64,000 bases of DNA from Mariniblastus fucicola (lineage in GTDB: Bacteria; Planctomycetota; Planctomycetia; Pirellulales; Pirellulaceae), in assembly GCF_008087665.1 (NCBI RefSeq), contig NZ_CP042912.1, positions 6,448,001 through 6,512,000 of the forward strand, read 5' to 3'. The notes under the pieces are model-generated. The model saw nothing but the letters and a program-made list of their open reading frames with translations, was not told where the DNA came from and searched no databases. This document shows positions 39,591 through 48,397 of this stretch, one piece after another (position 1 is the stretch's first letter; the number at the start of each line of letters is the position of its first letter). The position numbers were made by a program, and so were the translations under genes.

Positions 39591-39765
39591 CAATTTTTGC
39601 GCAGAGGTCGGACGCACCAGTTGCGGAATCGTTCCCGAAGAATTCACTTCAGCTGCAATCGCTGTGTCACCGTGCGATTTGCAGTTCGATCGTCAGCAGT
39701 GCCGCGACGGGGCGTGTATAATTTGGCTCTCCCTCGAATTCCGCAATTGGCTCGCAGGAAACCGC

Positions 39766-40701
39766 ATGACCAATCCCAAAAAACTGGCTCACACTTTGGC
39801 TACGGTCGTTTTGCTCAGCGTGCTCTGGAGCACGGAATCATCTCCCTGCAACGCCTGTCAAACCGATAGAGGGTTGGGGCTTTCGAAGATAAAGCGAACG
39901 ATCCCGAAGCTTCGCACGTTGCATACGCGGCTTGAGAAACCCAAAGCCGGCGACTGGTTGGAGACGCATCGCGAGAAAGGTCAGACGTTTTCGCAGTATC
40001 GAAAATCCAAACCAAATGTGCTGTCCGGACGACGCAGAAAACTGTACGTACAACCGATTGGTGATTTCACTGAAACCGACAACGGACTGATTTCGACCAG
40101 TGCTGAATTCCTGTCGATCTATTTTCAATGTGAAGTCATCGTCAACGAAACGCTTCCTGAGTCCGTGATCCCTGACTCGGCACAGCGGACTCATCCTTCA
40201 TGGGGCGTGCATCAGTTGCTTACGAGTCACATTCTGGAACAAGTTCTGGCGCCGGAACTTCCTGCGGACGCGTTTGCCACGATCGCGTTCACGAAGTCCG
40301 ATTTGTGGCCTGGTGAAGGTTGGAGTTTCGTCTTTGGCTATGCTTCGTTTCGAGAGCGAGTCGGCGTTTGGTCTCTGGCCCGTTTCGGTGATCCGGAAGA
40401 CAGCGACGAGGTTCGAAAGCAATGTTTGCTGCGCACGATCAAAGTCGCCACGCATGAAACCGGACACATGTTTTCCATCGAACACTGCACAAAATATCGA
40501 TGTAACATGCAGGGCAGTAATTCGCTTGAAGAGTCAGACTCGCAACCGATCTACCTGTGTCCGGAGTGCCATGCAAAAATTCTCTTCGCAGCGAACTGCC
40601 TGCCGACGGATCGCTACAAAAAACTGATCGAGTTTTGCGAGCAACATGATCTCGCTGACGAGAAAGAGTACTTTCAGCGAGCGTTGTCACGAGTCGATTA
40701 G
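39766..40701 (+). CDS. Exported archaemetzincin-like zinc protease (M54)
   Basis: 311 residues from the ATG at 39766 (AGGAA upstream). An N-terminal hydrophobic segment (LATVVLLSVLWSTESSPCNA) suggests export or a lipoprotein-like anchor. The archaemetzincin signature is complete: HETGHMFSIEHC (about 230-241), then CNMQGSNSLEE and LCPECHAK, supplying the catalytic zinc site and the structural Cys4 site. Family members are aminopeptidases of the metzincin clan, found in archaea, vertebrates (AMZ1/2) and scattered bacteria. An N-terminal extension of about 90 residues is present. Divergent from padR. Confidence 0.9.
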   Translation: MTNPKKLAHTLATVVLLSVLWSTESSPCNACQTDRGLGLSKIKRTIPKLRTLHTRLEKPKAGDWLETHREKGQTFSQYRKSKPNVLSGRRRKLYVQPIGDFTETDNGLISTSAEFLSIYFQCEVIVNETLPESVIPDSAQRTHPSWGVHQLLTSHILEQVLAPELPADAFATIAFTKSDLWPGEGWSFVFGYASFRERVGVWSLARFGDPEDSDEVRKQCLLRTIKVATHETGHMFSIEHCTKYRCNMQGSNSLEESDSQPIYLCPECHAKILFAANCLPTDRYKKLIEFCEQHDLADEKEYFQRALSRVD

Positions 40702-40940
40702 GCCCGCCGGTTGCGACACCGATTTGCTCCAACCGACATCATTTCGATCTTCCGTGAATCGATTTGATGACAGTTTCTGTTCAGACCGCGTGCGAGCCTG
40801 TAACAAAAAAACACCGTAAAACGCGGGATTTTTCGCCGTTTGAGCGGATTTCGGCACTTTGGCATGTGGGGTGCATTTTCTGGTGCTGTTGGCAGTCGCA
40901 ACGATGTGACTGCAACACGATTCTCAAAGGAGACCCACGT

Positions 40941-41630
40941 ATGACAGGCACATCAATCAAATCAATTCTGGCGTTTGCCCTATTGGTTGGCGTTGCCTCA
41001 CAGGCCAACGCTGACATCTGGGACCACATCGATCAGCAGGCTGTCGACATCGAACGAACTGCCAAAAGGCTTCGCGGCGAAGTCGATCACTATCGCCACA
41101 CTCGCTACTACGGACAACTGATCGGAGCGACCGCTCGTCTCAAGGGACAAGCCATCCACGTGCACAACATTGCTCATCATTCACACAACGCGATTGCTCT
41201 CAAGCATGCGGTGAAGGAACTGGATCGTGCGTTTCACGATACGGAAGAACTGTTCGACCGTGTCGAGCACAACGCGGCCTATGGAGACGGTCACATTCGG
41301 GGAAACACTTCGCATGTCAAGCAAATGCTCAATGGTGTTGAAAGTTGCATCCATCACTTGCAGGACGATGTCCGTCGACTGGCTCGAATCCAAACTACCC
41401 GAACCCATCAAACGTATCGACCAGCGCCGCATGTCTACTCCCATCGCGAAGTTTACAATCGCCCTGTTCAGACTCGTCCCGTTTATAGCGGAGGATATGG
41501 ATACGATCATGGCCGACACGATCGGGGACATCGAGTTGGTCACGATCGAGGCCACAGCAGACATCGTAACGACGGCGGAGTTGCATTCTCGATCGGCGGC
41601 GGAAGCTCAAGGATCACGTTCCGATTCTAA
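40941..41630 (+). CDS. Exported His-rich helical protein, function unknown
   Basis: 229 residues from the ATG at 40941 with AAAGGAG about nine bases upstream. Signal peptide TSIKSILAFALLVGVASQAN-A. The mature N-terminal 150 residues are helical and rich in His (HVHNIAHHSHNAIALKH), followed by a Tyr/Arg/His/Gly-rich tail (GYGYDHGRHDRGHRVGHDRG). The His density suggests metal binding, but no family is recognised. Monocistronic, with a terminator directly after it. Confidence 0.78.
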   Translation: MTGTSIKSILAFALLVGVASQANADIWDHIDQQAVDIERTAKRLRGEVDHYRHTRYYGQLIGATARLKGQAIHVHNIAHHSHNAIALKHAVKELDRAFHDTEELFDRVEHNAAYGDGHIRGNTSHVKQMLNGVESCIHHLQDDVRRLARIQTTRTHQTYRPAPHVYSHREVYNRPVQTRPVYSGGYGYDHGRHDRGHRVGHDRGHSRHRNDGGVAFSIGGGSSRITFRF

Positions 41631-41652
41631 TTTGATACGATAACCAAAAAAG

Positions 41653-41682
41653 AATGCCATCTGATTTCAGGTGGCATTTTTT
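41653..41682 (+). terminator. Rho-independent terminator after His-rich gene
   Basis: An 11-base-pair stem (AATGCCATCTG with CAGGTGGCATT, one G-T pair) with a 4-base loop, followed by a T run and preceded by an A run, so it may work in both directions. Confidence 0.85.
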
Positions 41683-41719
41683 ATTGCTCTGCCGTGATGA
41701 ACATCACTACACTTTTGAG

Positions 41720-42352
41720 ATGCCCAAGCTTCCCTTCAAATTTTGGAACCGACATCCCTCCATCGTCGCCGCAGAACTGATCGGGCACACGTTGACGCGA
41801 TTGCTCGAAGACGGATCAAGGCTTAGCGGACGAATCATCGAAACCGAAGCTTATCACCACAGCGAAGCGGCCTGCCACGCATATCGGTTTGAGAACCGCG
41901 AACGGTCCGACCGCGTGGCTCATTTTTTTGGCCCCGCCGGCGTGACCTATGTTTATCTCAACTACGGGATCCACCATTTACTGAACGTCATCACCGGACC
42001 GGATGAAGACGGTAGCGCGGTGCTGATTCGCGCGATCGAACCGAAGTCCGGGATCGATAGAATGCGACTCAATCGGGGCAACGTTCGCGACAAAAATCTC
42101 TGCAATGGACCCGGGAAACTGACGTCTGCTCTGTCGATCGACTTGAGCCACAACAAGGTCAAGCTTCATCGCGGTGAAGACCAAATCGCATTCTCTCGCC
42201 CGAACTTAGACGCGATAGTCGAGCTTTCGGCGGGACCGCGAGTTGGGATTTCGAAAGCAACCGATCTTCCCTGGCGGTTTGCCGAACGGGACAACCCGAA
42301 CATCAGCAAAGCCAAGGAAAACAGGCTGTTGGTGCCGATTTCAAGCCCGTAG
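41720..42352 (+). CDS. 3-methyladenine DNA glycosylase (AAG/MPG family)
   Basis: 210 residues from the ATG at 41720; an upstream ATG at 41654 lies inside the preceding terminator and is unlikely. Family motifs are clear: GRIIETEAYHHSEAACHAYR (with the active-site Glu), FGPAGVTYVYLNYGIHHLLN, VLIRAIEP, NLCNGPGKLTSAL and the C-terminal GPRVGISKATDLPWRF. It removes alkylated purines in base-excision repair. Length and layout are normal. Stands alone. Confidence 0.93.
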   Translation: MPKLPFKFWNRHPSIVAAELIGHTLTRLLEDGSRLSGRIIETEAYHHSEAACHAYRFENRERSDRVAHFFGPAGVTYVYLNYGIHHLLNVITGPDEDGSAVLIRAIEPKSGIDRMRLNRGNVRDKNLCNGPGKLTSALSIDLSHNKVKLHRGEDQIAFSRPNLDAIVELSAGPRVGISKATDLPWRFAERDNPNISKAKENRLLVPISSP

Positions 42353-42486
42353 CCGCAACGGCCAAGCGGCCAACACGAGCCTGGTGCGCGCTGTCGGCCT
42401 GGTTTCAAGATTCAAGCTTTCAAGCAAGGCAGTCGCTTTCGAGCCACCGTCGAACAACGGCAGCGACGAAAGCTTGCGAGCGACGA

Positions 42487-43572
42487 CTACTTTTCAGACT
42501 TGAGGTATTTAGCCAGGAAGGCTTTGAATTCGTCGCCTTCAGGGTCCGTCCGTGAACTGAACCGCCCGACGAGATTTCCCTCGCGATCGATCACGAACTT
42601 TTCAAAGTTCCACTTCACCGCACCGGCACCTTTTGGGTTCGTCTTTTGAGCCGTAAGGTATTTGTAAAGCGGATCCGCTTCGTCGCCGTTCACGTTCAAC
42701 TTCGAAAACATGTCGAATTCAACGCCATAGTTTTCCTGGCAGAACGATTTGATCTCTTCTTCAGTTCCCGGTTCCTGTTTGCCAAACTGGTTGCACGGAA
42801 AACCGAGGATCATCAAACCGTCGTCTTTGTGGGCGTCGTAAAGACCTTGCAATTTTTCATACTGGGGCGTCAAACCGCACTTGCTGGCCACGTTGACCAT
42901 CACGACGACTTTCCCTTTGTACTTTGACAGTTCGACTGGTTCGCCGTCGATGTTGTCGACTTTGAATTGCAACGCCGATTTTGGAGCTTCCGATTCAGTT
43001 TCTGATTCAGTCGACGACTTGTTGGCCGCCTTCCATGCTTCGACAAACTCCTGAACTCCGGGTCGTTGCCGAACGGTTGTAGGAACAACCGAAACGACTT
43101 TGCTATCCTGACCGATCAGAATGGTCATCGGATGAGCAACATTGAACTTGCGAGAGCCTTCTTTGGGTTCGCTGTTGACGGCGCCAATCTTGCGAATGAT
43201 CTTGCTGCCAGGATCAGACAAGAGCGGATACTGGATTCCTTCTGCTGCTGCGTACTTGGCCAACACGTCGACTTTGTCGTAGCTAATACCGACCAGTTTC
43301 AGTCCTGATTCTTCGATGGCTTTCAAATCGCTTTGCAGCTGAGCCAGTTGCTTGCGACAGAACGGACACCAGTCCGCGGAACGGAAAACGACCAGAGCAA
43401 CCGGTCCGTCCGCCAACAGTTCGCTCAGCTTATGGCTTGTGCCGTGCTGGTCCTGCAGAGAGAACTCGTCGATTTGCGAGCCGACTTCGGGCCCGTTGGC
43501 TTGTTGTGCGCCGGCAATCGCGGGCATCAACATGAGAGCCAAAAAAGAAGACAACAATACTCGACAAATCAT
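42487..43572 (-). CDS. Exported peroxiredoxin-glutathione peroxidase fusion
   Basis: 361 residues. A signal peptide (ICRVLLSSFLALMLMPAIAG-A) is followed by two thioredoxin-fold domains. The first, about 28-190, is an AhpC/TSA-redoxin-like peroxiredoxin with VVFRSADWCPFCRKQ. After an acidic Ser/Glu linker, the second, about 203-361, is a glutathione/thioredoxin peroxidase: VNVASKCGLTPQY (Cys in place of selenocysteine), FPCNQFGKQEPG and VKWNFEKF, giving the Cys-Gln-Trp site. Two peroxide-reducing domains in one exported chain suggests a periplasmic peroxide defence. The electron donor is unknown. Confidence 0.9.
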   Translation of the reverse strand: MICRVLLSSFLALMLMPAIAGAQQANGPEVGSQIDEFSLQDQHGTSHKLSELLADGPVALVVFRSADWCPFCRKQLAQLQSDLKAIEESGLKLVGISYDKVDVLAKYAAAEGIQYPLLSDPGSKIIRKIGAVNSEPKEGSRKFNVAHPMTILIGQDSKVVSVVPTTVRQRPGVQEFVEAWKAANKSSTESETESEAPKSALQFKVDNIDGEPVELSKYKGKVVVMVNVASKCGLTPQYEKLQGLYDAHKDDGLMILGFPCNQFGKQEPGTEEEIKSFCQENYGVEFDMFSKLNVNGDEADPLYKYLTAQKTNPKGAGAVKWNFEKFVIDREGNLVGRFSSRTDPEGDEFKAFLAKYLKSEK

Positions 43573-43969
43573 CTGGGTTTCCTCGAAAGATAGTGGCGTT
43601 TAAACCGGATCGTATGCGATTAAACAACCTTCTGGCAAGCATGTTCCGTGAATGTTGATTTCCTAACTGTCGGTCCCGTCCGGCATTCGCCTCGCAATTT
43701 CGGCCAACCGGGTCTTGCGGAGTCTTTGCCGCATGTCTTCCAGCCGGAAAATCATTGCGCTTCGTGATAACGCTGCCAGTATCGGGCGTCCCTTGCCAGC
43801 TTGAGCCGATAGCGAAACTGTTTTGCAGAGTATGAAGATCTACACACATCCTGCTTCGTCGACGATTGAGCAGCCGATCCACCGGCCATTGGCGGCGGCT
43901 TATGTTTGGCGGGTCTGCGAGAGAGGGCAGCCGGCTATGTAGCGGATCGAGCACGACCCCACGATGCAC
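43573..43969. other. Gene-free stretch, nothing recognised
   Basis: About 400 bases between two minus-strand genes. No family-like reading frame, repeat family or terminator was recognised. It may contain the promoter of the peroxidase fusion. Confidence 0.5.
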
Positions 43970-44779
43970 TTAGTTGAACATCGTATTCACATTGATTAGT
44001 TCGGTGATCGAAGTGCGCGGATCAGAAAATCCGGTTTGTGATTGGACCGGGTCCAATCCAGATTTCTCATCCTTCTTGATCGGAAACATCGCAGCCAGGA
44101 AACTACAGTACGCCAGCTGAGTTTTTTGATCGGCTGTGACACGAAGAATTGTCGTATCAACGCGGCCCGAGTCTCGTTCGGTAATTTCGACCAGCACGTC
44201 CGGTTCGAGCTGCATCAGGATCTCTGCAGCTTCTTTGGGAACCTCGTACTCGGCTCGCACCAGCGACTGAACATTCAGGGCTATATCGCCCAGTACGAAT
44301 TCTGGCGTTTGCTGAGGTTCGGGCGTCGTAACAAATTGACCAGATTTATTCGGCTGGCTCAAAAGCTGGTTACCGACAGGACGATTTGCTCGCACCGCCT
44401 GTTGAATATCCTGGTAAGCAGTCTGTGGCACAACTGGCGGACGGGCCCCGTTCGAAAATTCGGACGATGAGCTAACGGGACGAAAACGGTTCAAGCGATT
44501 TGCATTGGACTTGAATGCGTCGCCTGCCGGTGAAGCTTCTGGTGGAACCTGTGAGACACCCACCGGTTCATCAAAGCCAACTCGTGCAATTTCGGGAGTG
44601 AACGAAGGCGACGTGGCGGCCCCAACAGCCGAAGACCCGGCTTCGGCTATCGCTTCGTCACCAATAACTGGCTTGGTCACCGAGTGATCGATCGTCACTT
44701 TCTGATTTACCCCAACGGAGTACCACCGACTTATGAGGATCAGTGAGACGATGCATCCGAGAAAAATGGCCAACCGCAT
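43970..44779 (-). CDS. Hypothetical membrane-anchored protein
   Basis: 269 residues from the ATG at 44779, which has AAGGAA upstream. One N-terminal hydrophobic segment (LAIFLGCIVSLILISRWYSV) anchors or exports it. A long Pro/Ser/Ala-rich disordered region (about 30-165) leads to a compact C-terminal domain of about 100 residues (EVPKEAAEILMQLEPDVLVE; ILRVTADQKTQLAYCSFLAA). No family recognised. It lies divergent from the sucrose operon. Confidence 0.6.
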   Translation of the reverse strand: MRLAIFLGCIVSLILISRWYSVGVNQKVTIDHSVTKPVIGDEAIAEAGSSAVGAATSPSFTPEIARVGFDEPVGVSQVPPEASPAGDAFKSNANRLNRFRPVSSSSEFSNGARPPVVPQTAYQDIQQAVRANRPVGNQLLSQPNKSGQFVTTPEPQQTPEFVLGDIALNVQSLVRAEYEVPKEAAEILMQLEPDVLVEITERDSGRVDTTILRVTADQKTQLAYCSFLAAMFPIKKDEKSGLDPVQSQTGFSDPRTSITELINVNTMFN

Positions 44780-45001
44780 GTTCGATTCCTTTTGAACAAT
44801 CTTCGACATGTCCCAGCTTCGCCGCCGCCCTTTAAGTTTGGCACGCAGTCACGATCTGAAACCATTCGAGGACATTGATTATGGAAGAGTCTGAGATTGC
44901 AAACAATAGGATGTTGATATCGCTGTCATTCGCCACGCGCGAAATCGCACAACCGGTTTAACATCGCATTGCATTTTATCCAAAATAACCGCTCGACACC
45001 G

Positions 45002-45017
45002 GTTTCAAGACTGAAAC
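45002..45017. promoter_or_regulatory. Candidate activator-binding palindrome
   Basis: GTTTCA-AGAC-TGAAAC is a perfect 6-base inverted repeat about 105 bases upstream of the sigma-54-type -24 element, the distance at which enhancer-binding activators usually sit. Assignment is inferred from position and symmetry only. Confidence 0.4.
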
Positions 45018-45120
45018 TATGTCACCCAAACTGGTCAAATGTTACGCACCTCAGTGGTGCCAACCCAACCAACTATTGGTATAAAGCACCGCAAGCCACC
45101 GCAAACCCCTCATTGGGGCG

Positions 45121-45136
45121 TGGCACAGGAGTTGCT
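45121..45136 (+). promoter_or_regulatory. Sigma-54 (RpoN)-type promoter of the sucrose operon
   Basis: TGGCACAGGAGTTGCT matches the -24/-12 consensus TGGCAC-N5-TTGCW with correct spacing. Transcription would begin near 45147, leaving a leader of about 40 bases before the fructokinase start at 45186. Confidence 0.6.
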
Positions 45137-45185
45137 CTCAATAACGGCGTCAAAGTTGACACCGCGTAAGCCCGTGTGGGAAAGA

Positions 45186-46121
45186 ATGAGCTCTAACTTA
45201 AATCCAGGCCCTGTTGCTGTCATCGGTGAAGTTCTATTTGATCACTTCTCTGACGGTAATAGAATTGTTGGTGGTGCTCCGTTTAACGTTGCCTGGAACA
45301 TCGCCGCACTTGGATTGAGACCTGTTTTTATTTCAGGGATTGGGGACGACGCGGAAGCCTCCGAGGTCATTAAGGCCATGCAGCGATGGGATCTTGCAAC
45401 GCATGGAGTTCAGATACATCCGGCGTTGCCAACGGGGCGTGTTGACGTTTCGTTTGCCGATGATGGCGAGCCTTCTTATGAAATCGCCAGTGATCAAGCC
45501 TGGGACGTTCTGAATTTCGACCGTTTCAAAGCGGCTTACGATCAGCCGCCAGGTTCGATCGACATTGTCTATCACGGTTCGCTGGCGTTCCGCAGTCCGG
45601 TTAACAGGACGTTTCTGAAAGAGTTCGACCAGACGGTTAACGGTTCGCGATTTGTAGATCTTAACGTTCGCGACCCGTGGTTTGATGAGTCACTCATGCC
45701 TGAGATCGTTGGCGGCGCGAAATGGTTGAAGCTCAGCAAAGCGGAGCTCGAACGAATCAGCGGTCAGTCAATTGACGCGAATTCTTTGCAGAGCGTTCGC
45801 GACGCCGTCGACCACTTCATTGCCGCAGCAGACTACGACGCACCGCTGGTGTATCTGGTTACGTTTGGCAAGGCAGGCGCGTGCTGGATCGGGGAGGAGG
45901 GTGACTTCTTCCAAACGGTGACTCCAACGGATGACTTCGTGGATTCTGTTGGTGCGGGCGACGCGTTCACATCGGCTGCCATCGATGGCGTGGCCAGAAA
46001 TCTTTCGCCACAACAAATCCTTGCTCACGCAGTCGAGTTCGCTTCCCGGGCGTGCACGATACGAGGCGCGACGACGTTCGACCGGGATCACTACAAGGCT
46101 TTTAGCAGCACCAGTCTCTAA
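45186..46121 (+). CDS. PfkB-family carbohydrate kinase, probable fructokinase
   Basis: 311 residues from the ATG at 45186 (GGGAAAG upstream). PfkB signatures: NRIVGGAPFNVAWNIAALG near the N-terminus and the C-terminal DSVGAGDAFTSAAIDG with the catalytic Asp. Sits at the head of a sucrose operon, 14 bases before sucrose-phosphate synthase, so fructose is the likely substrate. It would phosphorylate fructose released by amylosucrase to fructose-6-phosphate. Similar kinase-synthase-amylosucrase clusters are known from methanotrophs. Confidence 0.9.
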   Translation: MSSNLNPGPVAVIGEVLFDHFSDGNRIVGGAPFNVAWNIAALGLRPVFISGIGDDAEASEVIKAMQRWDLATHGVQIHPALPTGRVDVSFADDGEPSYEIASDQAWDVLNFDRFKAAYDQPPGSIDIVYHGSLAFRSPVNRTFLKEFDQTVNGSRFVDLNVRDPWFDESLMPEIVGGAKWLKLSKAELERISGQSIDANSLQSVRDAVDHFIAAADYDAPLVYLVTFGKAGACWIGEEGDFFQTVTPTDDFVDSVGAGDAFTSAAIDGVARNLSPQQILAHAVEFASRACTIRGATTFDRDHYKAFSSTSL

Positions 46122-46135
46122 AGCGATCGGGTGAC

Positions 46136-48397
46136 ATGCCCATGACTAACAAAACCGACGACCACCATACAGGACAAAAAATGATTTCCGAATTGATCAA
46201 TACGCATTCGCCGCTTGATACAGAACAGGCTGCAGCACCGAAACCAAAAAACGATGGCCTCAAGATCATGATGATCAGTCTTCATGGACTGGTCCGCGGC
46301 GATGAAATGGAACTCGGACGCGATGCCGACACTGGCGGACAGGTCAAGTACGTCGTGGAACTGGCTCGCGAACTGGCCGAGAGTCCTGGTGTCCGCGAAG
46401 TCGAATTGTTGACGCGTCAAATTCGTGATCCGAACATCGACGAAAGCTACGCGCAGATTGAAGAAGCGCTGGCGGAAAACGCAAAGATCATCCGTATCCC
46501 TTTCGGCCCCAAGCGATACCTGAAAAAAGAATCACTGTGGCCCTATCTGGAAATGTTTGTCGACCAAACGCTGCAGCACGTTCGGCGCAACGGCGTTCCG
46601 GACATCATCCATGGCCACTACGCCGACGCGGGCTACGCGGGTTCACAATTGGCCAGACTGTTGCACGTACCGTTTATCTTTACGGGCCATTCACTGGGAC
46701 GGGTCAAGAAACAGCGGCTGTTGGTGAACAAGTCTGGCGAGGAGCAGGAAAAGTCGCTGGAGAAAAAATACAAGCTGAAGACGCGCACCGAAGCCGAAGA
46801 AGTTGCACTCGAAACAGCTTCCATGGTCGTCACCAGCACCAATCAGGAAGTCACCGATCAGTACGAGTTGTACGATCACTACGAACCGTCGCGAATGGAA
46901 GTCATTCCGCCAGGTGTCGACCTCAAACAGTTCAATCCTGACGGCGACCCAACGCGAATCGGCGAAGTCGCCCAGTCGCTCGATCGTTTTCTGCGGGAAC
47001 CGGAAAAGCCCATGATCCTGGTCATGGCTCGGCCCGATGAGCGAAAGAACCTTGAGTCGGCTGTCCGTGTCTACGGCGAGAACAAAGACCTTCAGGAGAT
47101 CGCGAACCTCGTGATGGTGATGGGCACACGAGAGGACATCGAGAAACTGCCTTCGGCTCAACAGTCAATTCTTCGCCGCGTTCTGTTTCTGATCGACAAG
47201 TACGATCTGTACGGAAAGGTCGCCTATCCGAAATCGCACAATCCGTCGGACGTCGCAAACTTCTATCGCCTGGCAAAGCAACGCAAAGGCGTATTCGTCA
47301 ATCCGGCGTTCACCGAACCGTTTGGTTTGACGTTGCTCGAAGCCGGTGCTGTCGGCGTCCCGATCGTTGCGACCAACGACGGCGGGCCGAGAGACATCAT
47401 TGCGAACTGCCGCAACGGCATGTTGATCGATGTGATGGACGACCAGAGCATCTATCGGGCGCTGAAACTTTCCCTCACCGATCAGGAGCAGTGGCAGGAG
47501 TGGTCCGAAAATGGCATCAACAACACGCGGGATTACTACAGTTGGGGCAGTCATGCGAGCAAGTATCTTCGCGACGTCGAAGAGATCTTCAAGTCCGCCC
47601 GCTCGCCTCACATTGTTAATCGTCCTGCCCGACGCCTTCCGGAGTTCGATCGTTTGATCATCGCGGACCTCGACAACACAATCACTGGCGACGCAGAATC
47701 GTTCGCAGCTTTCAAGCAACTGATTGAAGAAAATGATCACATCGGCTTCGGCGTTACGACGGGCCGGCGTTTGGAAAAAGCAGTAGAGATGATTGACGAT
47801 TTGGGTTTGCCAAAACCGGATTTATTGGACACCGATTCGGGAACGCAATTGCACTACGGCGAGAGTCTCAATGCCGACCTGAGTTGGAGAAAGTCCATCG
47901 GTTTCGCCTGGGATCCAGCTAAAGTTCGTGAGACGCTCGAACCGCTCGAAGGTGTGGATTTGCAAGACAATGTGGAACAGTCGGAATTCAAGATCGGCTA
48001 CAAGCTTGACCCGAACTGCAAAACGTCTCCCGCCAAGATTCGCAAGCTGCTTCGCGCGGCCGGAGTTCGTGCCAAAGTCATCACATCTTTGGGCACGTTT
48101 GTCGATATTATTCCCGTCCGGGGCGGCAGCGATCTGTCGTTGCGTCACGTGCTGTGGAAGTGGAGTTTCACGCCAGAAAACGTTTTGGTGGCCGGAGACT
48201 CGGGAAATGACGCTGGCATGCTATTGGGTCGAACCCTCGGCGTGGTCGTCGCCAATCACGGTCCAGAGCTGAATCGGTTGAGAAATCGTCCCAGAATTTA
48301 TTTCGCCAGCAAGCCTAATGCAGGAGGTATTCTTGAGGGAATCGAGTACTACAACTTCCTCGGAAATATCACCATCCCCAATGATCGTATCGAATAA
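46136..48397 (+). CDS. Sucrose-phosphate synthase with C-terminal HAD phosphatase-like domain
   Basis: 753 residues. An N-terminal GT4 glycosyltransferase of the sucrose-phosphate-synthase type ([66 protein letters not shown]) spans about 40-480. A HAD-IIB domain homologous to sucrose-phosphate phosphatase covers about 505-750 ([43 protein letters not shown]). The HAD nucleophile region reads DLDNT rather than DLDGT. Makes sucrose-6-phosphate from a nucleotide-glucose and fructose-6-phosphate. Start codons at 46136, 46142 and 46181 are all possible. Confidence 0.92.
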   Translation: MPMTNKTDDHHTGQKMISELINTHSPLDTEQAAAPKPKNDGLKIMMISLHGLVRGDEMELGRDADTGGQVKYVVELARELAESPGVREVELLTRQIRDPNIDESYAQIEEALAENAKIIRIPFGPKRYLKKESLWPYLEMFVDQTLQHVRRNGVPDIIHGHYADAGYAGSQLARLLHVPFIFTGHSLGRVKKQRLLVNKSGEEQEKSLEKKYKLKTRTEAEEVALETASMVVTSTNQEVTDQYELYDHYEPSRMEVIPPGVDLKQFNPDGDPTRIGEVAQSLDRFLREPEKPMILVMARPDERKNLESAVRVYGENKDLQEIANLVMVMGTREDIEKLPSAQQSILRRVLFLIDKYDLYGKVAYPKSHNPSDVANFYRLAKQRKGVFVNPAFTEPFGLTLLEAGAVGVPIVATNDGGPRDIIANCRNGMLIDVMDDQSIYRALKLSLTDQEQWQEWSENGINNTRDYYSWGSHASKYLRDVEEIFKSARSPHIVNRPARRLPEFDRLIIADLDNTITGDAESFAAFKQLIEENDHIGFGVTTGRRLEKAVEMIDDLGLPKPDLLDTDSGTQLHYGESLNADLSWRKSIGFAWDPAKVRETLEPLEGVDLQDNVEQSEFKIGYKLDPNCKTSPAKIRKLLRAAGVRAKVITSLGTFVDIIPVRGGSDLSLRHVLWKWSFTPENVLVAGDSGNDAGMLLGRTLGVVVANHGPELNRLRNRPRIYFASKPNAGGILEGIEYYNFLGNITIPNDRIE

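Larger units (their letters stand above)
44780..45185. other. Regulatory region upstream of sucrose operon
   Basis: About 400 bases between divergent genes with no gene seen. Holds the sigma-54-type promoter (45121-45136) and a palindrome at 45002-45017, which are described separately. Confidence 0.6.

Noticed and set aside
42353-42486. Possible inverted repeat downstream of the glycosylase gene
   Set aside because: Some CGAAAGC/GCTTTCG pairing is seen, but it is too imperfect to call a repeat family or terminator.
43430-43969. 179-codon minus-strand frame
   Set aside because: Overlaps the peroxidase fusion in another frame and has no domain pattern.
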